This document shows positions 26,619 through 34,144 of a DNA stretch of 64,000 nucleotides, one piece after another. Source of the stretch: Arthrobacter sp. Soil736 (lineage in GTDB: Bacteria; Actinomycetota; Actinomycetes; Actinomycetales; Micrococcaceae); the NCBI RefSeq assembly GCF_001428005.1, contig NZ_LMSB01000073.1:33654-97653 (forward strand), written 5' to 3'. A program made the position numbers and the translations under genes. The stretch's first letter is position 1. Each line of letters begins with the position of its first letter. The notes beneath the pieces were generated by a model. That model saw nothing but the letters and a program-made list of their open reading frames with translations. It ran no database searches and was not told the DNA's origin.

Positions 26619-26863
26619 CGCGAGGGCGGCTACCGGCCGCCGCGCACTATTTCCGTAGCCATGAATCGGTTCCATAATGGCCCCATAAGCTTCGGGGACC
26701 CTCGCGCCGATGATGGCAGGCGGGGCGTAGCAGAGTCCCAGGTGGCCGCCCCGGTAATTGGCGGAACTGGCGGCCACGCGGCCACGGGACAGAGACGTTC
26801 CGGAACCGCCACCGGGGGAGAGCCTCGCCATCAACGAGACAACAACGCACAAAGGAAATCATC

Positions 26864-27244
26864 ATGCTCACGGATTCAGACATCATGGCTGTCCTGCCCG
26901 CGAAGGACATCAACAGGGCGAAGGATTTCTACCGGGACAAGCTGGGACTGGAACCTTCCGAGCCCGGGGCGGAGGACAACCTGATCTACAGTGGCGGCCA
27001 CGGAACGGGTTTCCTCCTTTATCAGACTGAGAATGCGGGGACGGCGAAGAACACCCAGATGGGTTGGAGCACGGACAACCTCGAACGCGAGATGGAGGAA
27101 CTGCGGGGCCGCGGCATCGTCTTTGAAGAGTACGACCAGCCTGGGTTGAAGACGGAGAACGGCGTTGCCACGGACGAGTGGGGGAAGGCCGCCTGGTTCC
27201 TGGACAGCGAAGGGAACATTCTCAACATCTTCCAGCGCGCATAA
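26864..27244 (+). CDS. VOC-family (glyoxalase-like) protein
   Basis: 126 residues, one VOC domain: IMAVLPAKDINRAKDFYRDK, LGLEPSEPG, GTGFLLYQTENAGTAKNTQM, LREMEEL-type helix and the closing DEWGKAAWFLDSEGNILNIF. AAAGGA lies nine bases before ATG. A diverged copy of the last third of this gene and about 140 bases beyond it is found at 46563-46803. Confidence 0.87.
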   Translation: MLTDSDIMAVLPAKDINRAKDFYRDKLGLEPSEPGAEDNLIYSGGHGTGFLLYQTENAGTAKNTQMGWSTDNLEREMEELRGRGIVFEEYDQPGLKTENGVATDEWGKAAWFLDSEGNILNIFQRA

Positions 27245-27268
27245 CAACTGACGCCCGGGCGGAGCAAT

Positions 27269-27336
27269 GCGGCGAGCGCCACAGGAAGCTGGGGCCGCGG
27301 CGTTCATGCTGAAAGAACGACGCCGGCGCTCGCCGC
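27269..27336. terminator. Long-loop inverted repeat after the VOC gene
   Basis: GCGGCGAGCGCC (27269-27280) pairs perfectly with GGCGCTCGCCGC (27325-27336). The diverged copy downstream of the VOC relic at 46.7 kb keeps most of both arms, so the structure belonged to the duplicated unit. No T tract, so a role as terminator is only inferred. Confidence 0.45.
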
Positions 27337-27394
27337 CGCGGTCCCCTCGCCGGCCGGGACGGGCGCCAGCGTCGTTAGGTTATGCAGCGTGTAG

Positions 27395-27626
27395 TCAGCC
27401 GTTGAGGATCTGCTCGCGCAGGATGTCTGCGTGTCCGCAGTGCTGGGCGAGTTCGCGCAGCATGTGAAGGTACACCCAGCGCAGCGGGAGCGGACCTCTT
27501 CGGTTGCCGTGAACCAGATCGTCCAGCCCCAGGGACGACGCCGTGCGGCGGGATGCCTCGCACGCCTCGCGGTGTGCCCGCTGGACGCTGGCGATGGAAT
27601 CGCCGTCGTCGAGGATGAGCGATTCG
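27395..27626 (-). pseudogene. DinB/DUF664-like protein, C-terminal fragment
   Basis: The last about 77 residues of a DinB-fold protein remain: LDDLVHGNRRGPLPLRWVYL, then HMLRELAQHCGHADILREQI before the stop. The N-terminal half is missing; the frame runs directly into a PhzF fragment on the same strand. The HxxxHADxLRE ending is the family's metal-site region. Without a start of its own it is probably not made. Confidence 0.7.
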
Positions 27627-27884
27627 TCAGGCGTGGCAGGGGGGCATGGCCGCAAAAGGCACCTCGGCAATCGGGGAGAAGTACCGGACACGGTTTCGGC
27701 GGAAGTCTCCGTCAACCGTCGCCTCGGTGACAAAGACCGTTTCCGCATATCCGATGTCGGCCGCGATGGCCTGCATCCGGGCGTCGTCGAGGCGGGTTGC
27801 GTCCAGGACTACTCCCGCCGGATTTCCGCCGTCGTGGGTGGTGGTAAAGGCGGCATAACGCAGTACTTCCGTGGTCGGTTCCAT
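27627..27884 (-). pseudogene. PhzF-family protein, N-terminal fragment with frameshift
   Basis: About 80 residues of a PhzF-type isomerase: LRYAAFTTTHDGGNPAGVVL, ADIGYAETVFV and VRYFSPIAEVPF. The next family motif, CGHA, is present in the adjacent frame, so one T is missing from the CCTTTTGC run. A few codons later the sequence becomes the DUF664 fragment. Full PhzF proteins have about 280 residues, so some 200 are lost. Confidence 0.78.
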
Positions 27885-27975
27885 TCCGACATCGTCGCAC
27901 AGCGTCCGGCATGGCCAGCCTGGTCAGCCCGGTCCGGGGTTGTTCCCCGGTGTCCGGGGGCGGGACGATGATTCC

Positions 27976-28320
27976 ATGCTTCCTGAGGAGCGTTTCAACG
28001 CGCTGGTCGACGAATTCAGAGCCAGCCCAGGGGTCGCGGTTCCGGGTGAACCGGGACGCCGAGGGTTCGGATCGTCCGCATTGAAGGTCAACGGCTCGAT
28101 TTTCGCGATGATCGCCGGAGGCAGGCTTGTTGTGAAGCTGCCACGTGATCGCGTCACCGCACTGATCGGGTCCGGGGCCGGTGCACCGTTCGACGCCGGC
28201 AAGGGCAGTGCGATGAAGGAGTGGCTCACCGTCACGACGGATGATGAGGGGTCATGGCTTGCCCTGGCCCGTGAAGCCCTGAACTTCGTGGGGTCTGCGC
28301 ACCGTTCCAGCCGTGGATAA
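27976..28320 (+). CDS. TfoX-N-like/YjbR-like small protein
   Basis: 114 residues. The pattern ALKVNGSIFAMIAGGRLVVK, LPRDRVTALIGSGAGAPFDA and MKEWLTV is that of small proteins related to the TfoX N-terminal domain or the MmcQ/YjbR fold. No DNA-binding motif is visible. The start at 27976 gives the usual N terminus (LPEERFNALVDEF); no strong ribosome site. Function unknown. Confidence 0.65.
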   Translation: MLPEERFNALVDEFRASPGVAVPGEPGRRGFGSSALKVNGSIFAMIAGGRLVVKLPRDRVTALIGSGAGAPFDAGKGSAMKEWLTVTTDDEGSWLALAREALNFVGSAHRSSRG

Positions 28321-28348
28321 CCCGGCTGACCCCAGCTGCCGACAGCGG

Positions 28349-28789
28349 TCAGCCGATCCGCTCGGCCAGGGACACGATGATTCCCTCCGGACCGCGCACG
28401 TAGGCCATGCGCCAGATGTGCTCGTACTGACCGATGTCGCCTACAAGCCCGTAGCCGTCCGCGGCCAGCCCGTCGACGGCCGCTTGGAGGTCGTCGACCT
28501 CGAAGGCCACGTTGCGCAGCCCCAGCTCGTTGGCCATCGCGGTGGGCGATCCGGGCTGGTGGTCGGGCCGGACGAAGCTCGAGAGCTCCAGCCGGGTACC
28601 TCCGTCGGGCGGCCGCAGCATGACGATCTCGGTGCGGGAGTCGGGGATGCCGATGACCGTGTCGAGGAACTCGCCCTCCACGAACATCCTGCCCTCGACC
28701 TCGAGACCCAGCCCGACGAAGAACGCCGTCACCGCGTTAAGGTCCGCAACGGTGATACCGACATGGTCGAAACGTCGTACATGTGTCAT
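28349..28789 (-). CDS. VOC-family (glyoxalase-like) protein
   Basis: 146 residues, a VOC domain of the extradiol dioxygenase/glyoxalase type: RRFDHVGITVADLNAVTAFF with the first metal His, RLELSSFVRP, LRNVAFEVDDLQAAVDGL and YVRGPEGIIVSLAERIG with the Glu. It retains a credible His/Glu metal set. The neighbouring gene 16 bases upstream runs in the same direction, so they may be co-transcribed. Confidence 0.83.
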   Translation of the reverse strand: MTHVRRFDHVGITVADLNAVTAFFVGLGLEVEGRMFVEGEFLDTVIGIPDSRTEIVMLRPPDGGTRLELSSFVRPDHQPGSPTAMANELGLRNVAFEVDDLQAAVDGLAADGYGLVGDIGQYEHIWRMAYVRGPEGIIVSLAERIG

Positions 28790-28804
28790 GGGGCCATCCT
28801 CCGG

Positions 28805-29266
28805 TCAGTACTCGCCCTTGATCACGAAGTAGGAGCCGCGAATAACGCCCGCCAGCTTCGATTTTTGGCGGGCGAACTTGAAGCGCGGCGCCAATTCCTC
28901 CGGAATTTCCATGCCGTCGGCGAGTTTGAACCCGACCGCTCGCTTCCCGCCGTCGATGCTGTACATGACGTTGATCGACAGCCCCGACTCGTAGAAAACG
29001 TACGCCATCCGCAAACCGTCGACTTCGAAGGCGGTCGCTTCTAGCGGCCGGGACTCGATGACGATGTCACGCTCGTCCCGGAGGATCCGGCTCACCCGGT
29101 CGACCACCTCTGGAACCCCGCTTGCAGGGCTCACTGTGAAGGCGTGGTCGTATTTGTTCCGGTAATAGCGAGCCTCGTTGGCGCGCAACCCGGCGAGGGC
29201 CTCGGCGACCGGAGACGATTCCAAGCCGACAGTAGAAACGTTCTTGAAGTCAACGATGTGCGGCAT
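28805..29266 (-). CDS. Conserved-looking hypothetical protein
   Basis: 153 residues, well-behaved composition, no signal peptide or membrane segment. Visible blocks are PHIVDFKNVSTVGLESSPVA, ANEARYYRNKYDH, VDRVSRILRDERDIVIESRP, GLSINVMYSIDGGKRAVGFK and the C-terminal RGSYFVIKGEY. I do not recognise the family. The start has GGAGG in GGAGGGCGC just upstream. It lies between a VOC gene and an AraC regulator, both on the same strand. Confidence 0.6.
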   Translation of the reverse strand: MPHIVDFKNVSTVGLESSPVAEALAGLRANEARYYRNKYDHAFTVSPASGVPEVVDRVSRILRDERDIVIESRPLEATAFEVDGLRMAYVFYESGLSINVMYSIDGGKRAVGFKLADGMEIPEELAPRFKFARQKSKLAGVIRGSYFVIKGEY

Positions 29267-29299
29267 GCGCCCTCCTGGTCAGGCGTGTTGGGACCAATG

Positions 29300-30112
29300 C
29301 TAACGCGACGACGTGCTCCCGGCTTGGTCCTGGACGACGGATCGCCGGTACGTGCTTGGCGTGAATCCCAGGGTCTTTTGGAAGTCGTTCGTCAGATGGG
29401 CATGATCGGTGTAGCCGAGTTCGGCGGCTATCGTCGCGAGGTCCGCCGCCGGGTCGGTCCGTGACCGGTCAGCGGCCTCCTGCAGGCGGCGCCTTCGGAT
29501 GAGCGCGGACGGGCTCAGGCCGATGTACTTCCTCGCCACCCGTTGAAGGGTTCTCGGCGAAACAAACAGGCGCGCGGCAACGTCTTCAACGCGGGTCACG
29601 TCGGTGCATGTTCCGACCATATCCATCATCGCGTTGGCAAGAAGCCCCTCCTCGGACACCTCTGGGCTCTCCAATACCAGCCAGTCAGTGAAAGCCTCCA
29701 CCGCGCGTTGCCGGCGTTCCAGTGGATCGGTTCCGCTCATCGCCGCCGACACGGAGGCCTGCAGATCCGCGAGCGGTAGTGGCAGCTGGGCATCCCGCAG
29801 GCTCCCCGGATTATCCGTGAAACGCGGAACCAGCGCGGGACGCAGGAGGGCCCCCACCGCCCAGCCCCGGCCCGTGAGGTTGCGGTGTGACCGGCGGGTT
29901 GTTGGGCCTGAGAACTCAACGAGATCCTTCTGGACCACAAGGTTGGACGCCGGGAACGCGATCAGCTGCTGGCGTGACGTGTGCCCCGGCTCGACGTCCC
30001 ATTCGGGGATCCAAAACCACTGCACCAGGTCCGTGACGGACTCAGGTGCGGGCACGCGGTGAAACGTGGGAAGCCGGGCCGGGTAGAGGATTCCCTTGAA
30101 CGAATCCACCAT
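29300..30112 (-). CDS. AraC-family regulator
   Basis: 270 residues. The C terminus has the double helix-turn-helix: VEDVAARLFVSPRTLQRVAR and LATIAAELGYTDHAHLTNDF followed by KTLGFTPSTYRRS. The N-terminal 150 residues (DSFKGILYPARLPTFHRVPA, VQWFWIPEWDVEPGHTSRQQ) form a ligand domain seen in AraC proteins next to VOC genes. AAGGAG lies nine bases before the ATG at 30112. It is divergent from the VOC gene at 30186, its most likely target. Confidence 0.88.
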   Translation of the reverse strand: MVDSFKGILYPARLPTFHRVPAPESVTDLVQWFWIPEWDVEPGHTSRQQLIAFPASNLVVQKDLVEFSGPTTRRSHRNLTGRGWAVGALLRPALVPRFTDNPGSLRDAQLPLPLADLQASVSAAMSGTDPLERRQRAVEAFTDWLVLESPEVSEEGLLANAMMDMVGTCTDVTRVEDVAARLFVSPRTLQRVARKYIGLSPSALIRRRRLQEAADRSRTDPAADLATIAAELGYTDHAHLTNDFQKTLGFTPSTYRRSVVQDQAGSTSSR

Positions 30113-30185
30113 CGGAGGCCACTCCTTATCCAGGCTGTCGCAATTCTCCAAGCCGCGGGACGGACCGCTGCGTACCGTGAGATTT

Positions 30186-30698
30186 ATGACTGATACTACA
30201 AGCACCGAACTGACCGCTGCCGCCGACGGCAAGCACACAACATCCGGCATCCCGCACGGCTTCACGAGCCTCACGCCGTTCCTTGCGATCACCCCTGCCA
30301 AGGAGGCGATCACCTTCTACCAGGACGTTTTCGGCGCGCGCACCGTGAATGTCACCGAGATCGGCGGAATCGTCGTCCACGCTGAACTTGACTTCGGTCA
30401 GGGGCGGCTCCAAATTGGTGAGCCCAACCCCGACTATCACCTCGTCCCGGCGCCGAACGGCGACGATGATTGCTACTCCGTCGGCTTGTACTGCGCCGAT
30501 GCGGACGCTCTGGTTGCGCGCACCGAGCGGTCAGGGGCTACCGTTCGGGAGCCGCTGTCCACCTTTGTGTCAGGAGACCGATACGCCAGCATCCGGGACC
30601 CCTACGGTGTGCGCTGGTCCATCATGACCCGCGTCGAGGACCTCTCCGAAGAGGAAAGCACGCAGCGAGTCGCCGACTGGGCCTCCAAGCAAGGCTGA
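30186..30698 (+). CDS. PhnB-like VOC protein
   Basis: 170 residues. An N-terminal extension of about 25 residues precedes a PhnB/VOC domain: FTSLTPFLAITPAKEAITFY, QDVFGARTVNVTEIGGIVVH, DFGQGRLQIGEPNPDYH, YSVGLYCADADALVARTERS and DRYASIRDPYGVRWSIMT. 73 bases of shared upstream DNA separate it from the divergent AraC gene. Confidence 0.85.
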   Translation: MTDTTSTELTAAADGKHTTSGIPHGFTSLTPFLAITPAKEAITFYQDVFGARTVNVTEIGGIVVHAELDFGQGRLQIGEPNPDYHLVPAPNGDDDCYSVGLYCADADALVARTERSGATVREPLSTFVSGDRYASIRDPYGVRWSIMTRVEDLSEEESTQRVADWASKQG

Positions 30699-30716
30699 AC
30701 CCACGCATCTCACGGA

Positions 30717-31991
30717 CTAGGATTCCGAGACCCTCATGCCGCGGGCTCGTTTACCGGGGAATGCGGTCCGAAGCTGTGCCCGGAACGTCAGCGGGCTGCG
30801 CCGGGTGACCGCGATTACCGCGAGCAGGCCGGTTAGCAGCACGATGATGCCGCCGGCGGCCACCGACCAGCGCGCGCCGAATTCCGTGCCGATCCACCCC
30901 ATGAGCGGCGCCCCAACGGCAGTGCCGCCCTGGAGGACGGCCAGGTAGAGGGCCAGCACTCGCCCCCGGAACTGCGGCTCCACGGAGAGCTGAATGCTGG
31001 TGTTGCAACTGTTCAGGAAGGTGATGGAGGCGAGGCCCACCGGGATCAGCACTACGGCGTAGAGCCAGAACGACGGCGACACGCTGCCTACCAGCGTGAA
31101 GAACCCGAGTGCGAGGGCCCCGCCGAGCAGGAAACGCAGCCGGGGGCCGGAACGGCGGGCCGCGAGCAGGGCGCCGGCCAAGGTCCCGACGGCCATGATG
31201 GAGCCCAGAAGCCCGAATTCACCCGGTCCCATTCCGAACTCCGCGGTGGACATCAGCGCGTTGGTGATGGGGAAATTCATGCCGAACGCGCCAAGGACCC
31301 CCACCATGACCAGTACGAGCACCAGATCCGGCCGGCGCCGCACATAGCGCAGCCCCTCGGCCACCTGGTGCTTGCCGCGGACGGCCAGCGTGGCCGGGGC
31401 CAACTCGGAGGTACGGATCCGGAACAGCGAGATGATGACGGCGGCGAAGCTGGCTGCATTGAGCAGGAAGACCGGTCCCGTGCCCACCCATGCAATCAGG
31501 ACACCGGCGATGGCAGGACCGGTGAGCCTGGCGGTGTTGAAGGACGCGGAGTTCAGTGCCACCGCATTAGCCACTTTGTCCTGGCCCACCAGTTCGGAGA
31601 CGAAAGCCTGGCGGGCCGGCGCGTCAATGGCGCTGGCCAGTCCAAGGCACAAGGCAGCCAGGTAGGCGTGCCACAGCTGGGCGGTGCCCGTCACCACCAG
31701 AAGCCCGATGGCCAGCCCGCACACACCCATCGCCAACTGAGTCCACAGCAGGATCACACGTTTGCGGTGCCGGTCCGCGAGCACACCGCCGTAGGGGCCA
31801 AGCAGCAGCATCGGCAGGAACTGAAGGCCTGTAGTGATGCCGAGGGCGGTGCCGGAATGGTCGGTGAGCACGGTCAGTACCAGCCAGTCCTGTGCCACCC
31901 GCTGCATCCACGTGCCGACATTGGAGACGAGTGCCCCTCCGGCCCACATACGGTAGTTGGGGTTCTCCAGTGCCTGGAACATGGCGCTCAT
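30717..31991 (-). CDS. MFS exporter (enterobactin-exporter-like, MFS_3)
   Basis: 424 residues, twelve helices, with the MFS_3 signature at the N terminus (NPNYRMWAGGALVSNVGTWM, QRVAQDWLVLTVLT), GGVLADRHRKRVIL between helices 2 and 3, and ASAIDAPARQAFVSELV. Its start overlaps the MarR stop by four bases. Drug or siderophore export under MarR control is the natural reading; substrate unknown. Confidence 0.9.
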   Translation of the reverse strand: MSAMFQALENPNYRMWAGGALVSNVGTWMQRVAQDWLVLTVLTDHSGTALGITTGLQFLPMLLLGPYGGVLADRHRKRVILLWTQLAMGVCGLAIGLLVVTGTAQLWHAYLAALCLGLASAIDAPARQAFVSELVGQDKVANAVALNSASFNTARLTGPAIAGVLIAWVGTGPVFLLNAASFAAVIISLFRIRTSELAPATLAVRGKHQVAEGLRYVRRRPDLVLVLVMVGVLGAFGMNFPITNALMSTAEFGMGPGEFGLLGSIMAVGTLAGALLAARRSGPRLRFLLGGALALGFFTLVGSVSPSFWLYAVVLIPVGLASITFLNSCNTSIQLSVEPQFRGRVLALYLAVLQGGTAVGAPLMGWIGTEFGARWSVAAGGIIVLLTGLLAVIAVTRRSPLTFRAQLRTAFPGKRARGMRVSES

Positions 31992-32440
31992 TTGGCGCTC
32001 AGCTGCTGCATGATGTGGGCGGCGCGGCTCAGGATCTGGCGGTCCTCGACGCTAAGGCCGGCGACGCGTTGGGCCAGCCAGGCCGTCCGCTGCCCGCGCG
32101 CCTCGGTCAGGACGGCCACGCCCGCCGGAGTGATTCCCACCTGGACCTGTCGGCCGTCCAGCGGATGGGCTGTCCGGGTTACAAAACCTTGCGCTGTTAG
32201 GGCGTTGACGATCCGGGTCATGGACGGTGCCTGCACGTGCTCGCGTTCTGCCAGTTCACGCAGGGTCTGCGGGCCGCTGCCGTGCAGTTGGGCGAGAACC
32301 GTGTACTGGCCGGGCGTGATGACGTCACCGGTCGCTTCCACGCGGAGCCGGCGGGAGGTGCGCATCACCGCTGTCCGAAGGTCGATGGCCAGAGTATCCG
32401 GTTTGATGCTGTCCCTGGGCTCCCGGTCCGTTGCTGTCAC
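31988..32440 (-). CDS. MarR-family regulator
   Basis: 150 residues with a complete MarR winged helix: LAQLHGSGPQTLRELAEREH, VQAPSMTRIVNALTAQGFVT and the wing HPLDGRQVQVGITPAGVAVL. Followed by the MFS exporter with a 4-base overlap. A pair of abutting palindromes lies 28 bases upstream of its start, so it is very likely autoregulated and controls the exporter as one unit. Confidence 0.92.
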   Translation of the reverse strand: MTATDREPRDSIKPDTLAIDLRTAVMRTSRRLRVEATGDVITPGQYTVLAQLHGSGPQTLRELAEREHVQAPSMTRIVNALTAQGFVTRTAHPLDGRQVQVGITPAGVAVLTEARGQRTAWLAQRVAGLSVEDRQILSRAAHIMQQLSAK

Positions 32441-32467
32441 TGTGCGTTGCGCCTCCCGCGAATTTAC

Positions 32468-32493
32468 TTAGCAGTGCTAATTAGCTCTGCTAA
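32468..32493. promoter_or_regulatory. Two abutting 13-base palindromes, MarR operator
   Basis: TTAGC-AGT-GCTAA at 32468-32480 is followed without a gap by TTAGC-TCT-GCTAA at 32481-32493. The identical arms and one-and-a-bit helical-turn spacing are what two MarR dimers would bind. Confidence 0.85.
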
Positions 32494-32590
32494 CCATTAT
32501 GCTCCGGTGCGGGTGCACGCGGCAAGTGGGGGCCGAGCGACGGGTTGAGTTAGGCGGTGCCGACCAGGGACGCGGACGTGTCCACGTCCG

Positions 32591-33736
32591 TTATGCCGCC
32601 AGCCCGCTCAGGATCTCCGCTTCGTCCTGCGGAGCCCGGGTGGCGGCCAGCCGCTTCGCCAGGTACTTGGCGTCCCGGCACACGCCGGGGAGGGTTTCCG
32701 ATGCTGCCGCGAAGATGAGATCCTTCCCCAGCAGGTACAGGCCCGGCAGCGCAGCCACGATCCCGCGGTGCTGCTGCTCCCGCCAGTTCGCGGGCAGCGC
32801 CGGGATGTCCAGCCATGGGTAGGCCTCGGTGAAGCCGGTGCACCAGATGACGTTTGCCACCGGAAGGCTCTGACCGTCGTCGAGTATTACTTCGCCGTCC
32901 TGAACTCCGGCGACCCGCGGCACCAGGTGGACGCCGGCGGCGCGGAGGTCCGCGAGCTTGGTGCGGATCAGCGGCGTAGCCATGGCAGCCATCTTGGGCA
33001 GCACCTTGCGCCCGACCGGCGTGTTGGTGTTCAGCACGTGCAGCCCGGCGAAGCGGACCACCGGGATAAAGAACCGGGCCGCGGTCCGGCCGTGCCGGAA
33101 CGGGATCTCGGCACTCGGCTTGCCGGCCAGCCAGGTTTCATGCGTGCGGCTGGTCTCCAGGGCGATCTCCGCCCCGGAGTTGCCCACCCCCACCACCAGG
33201 ACCGGGCCGGGCTTGAGCTGGGCCGGGTTCTTGTAGCTGTGGGAGTGGAGCTGTACGACGCCGGACGGCAGTTCCGCCGCAAAGCCCGGCGTCTTGGGCA
33301 GGTGGCAGGCGCCGGTGGCGAGGACGACGTTCGCCGCCGTCCAGCGGCGCGCCCCGGCCGTGACATGGAACCGCTGCCCGTCGTGGCTCACCCTGGTGAC
33401 GGTCGTGTTGGGCCGGACCGGCAGGTGGAACCGGGAGGCATAGTCCTCCAGATAGTCCGCCTGCTCGTCCTTGGTGGGGAAGGCGAGACGGTCGCCGGGG
33501 AAGGGCCGGCCGGGCAGGCCGTCGTACTTGGCCGGGGTGAACAGGCGCAGCGAGTCCCAGCGGCTCCGCCACGCCTCACCAACGCGTGAGCCGGCGTCGA
33601 GAATGACAAAGTTCCGGTGCTGCTGCGCCAGGTAGTAGCCCAGCGCCAGGCCGGACTGTCCGGCTCCGATGATGACGGTGTCGACGGCGGCAGTGCCGAC
33701 GGCGCCGCCGGTGTCAGTTGCTGGGGTGGTGTTCAT
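32591..33736 (-). CDS. Flavin-dependent NAD(P)H oxidoreductase/monooxygenase-like
   Basis: 381 residues. FAD-binding Rossmann motif DTVIIGAGQSGLALGYYLAQ at the N terminus, GEAWRSRWDSLRLFTPAKYD typical of Trk/FMO-like oxidoreductases, NAD(P)-binding GVGNSGAEIALE in the middle and IWCTGFTEAYPWLD near the end. ATG 33736 with AAGGAGG nine bases upstream is the start, overlapping the PQ-loop-like gene by 23 bases. Probable oxidation of a small organic substrate; substrate unknown. Confidence 0.88.
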   Translation of the reverse strand: MNTTPATDTGGAVGTAAVDTVIIGAGQSGLALGYYLAQQHRNFVILDAGSRVGEAWRSRWDSLRLFTPAKYDGLPGRPFPGDRLAFPTKDEQADYLEDYASRFHLPVRPNTTVTRVSHDGQRFHVTAGARRWTAANVVLATGACHLPKTPGFAAELPSGVVQLHSHSYKNPAQLKPGPVLVVGVGNSGAEIALETSRTHETWLAGKPSAEIPFRHGRTAARFFIPVVRFAGLHVLNTNTPVGRKVLPKMAAMATPLIRTKLADLRAAGVHLVPRVAGVQDGEVILDDGQSLPVANVIWCTGFTEAYPWLDIPALPANWREQQHRGIVAALPGLYLLGKDLIFAAASETLPGVCRDAKYLAKRLAATRAPQDEAEILSGLAA

Positions 33737-34037
33737 GGTGGTGCCTCCTTGGTGATGCATGTGCAGTTGGGTGGTTATGAACGCTCCGGAAGCGCAGGTA
33801 CCAGATGAGCAGCAGTGCGGAGGCCACGACGTAGAAGCAGTGCAGCAGCCAGATCGGCCCCAGCGGGAGGCTGAAGACGTAAACGGAGTGCACTGTGTTG
33901 GCGGCGTTGCTCAGCGCGAGGTAGCCGAGGCTGTACGAGTCAAGATCCCTTGTGCGTAGGGCCTTGAGCAGCATGGGCAGGTAGCTCACCGCGAAGAGGA
34001 CGGTGGAAACCATTCCTGCGAGCACTGAAACGTTCAT
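33714..34037 (-). CDS. Small PQ-loop/SemiSWEET-like membrane protein
   Basis: 107 residues with three hydrophobic helices: VSVLAGMVSTVLFAVSYLPM, SLGYLALSNAANTVHSVYVF and LLHCFYVVASALLLIWYLRF, then a His-rich tail (HHHEHH). The pattern SYLPMLLKALRTRDLDSYSL resembles the PQ-loop of sugar/amino-acid semi-transporters with the PQ replaced by LPML. The 23-base overlap with the flavoprotein gene argues for co-translation. Confidence 0.65.
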   Translation of the reverse strand: MNVSVLAGMVSTVLFAVSYLPMLLKALRTRDLDSYSLGYLALSNAANTVHSVYVFSLPLGPIWLLHCFYVVASALLLIWYLRFRSVHNHPTAHASPRRHHHEHHPSN

Positions 34038-34144
34038 GCCATTAACGCTATTTTTCGTCGCGGCGCGGCGAATCGGGCGAATCACCCATTTCCGGGGCGA
34101 AATCCGGCGGGCGGGGAATGGGTAATTTTATGCAGGGAGGGAGG

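Noticed and set aside
27249..27394. Possible small regulatory RNA at the VOC hairpin
   Set aside because: Only the inverted repeat supports it; no promoter or T tract is visible, so it is kept as a terminator-like structure.
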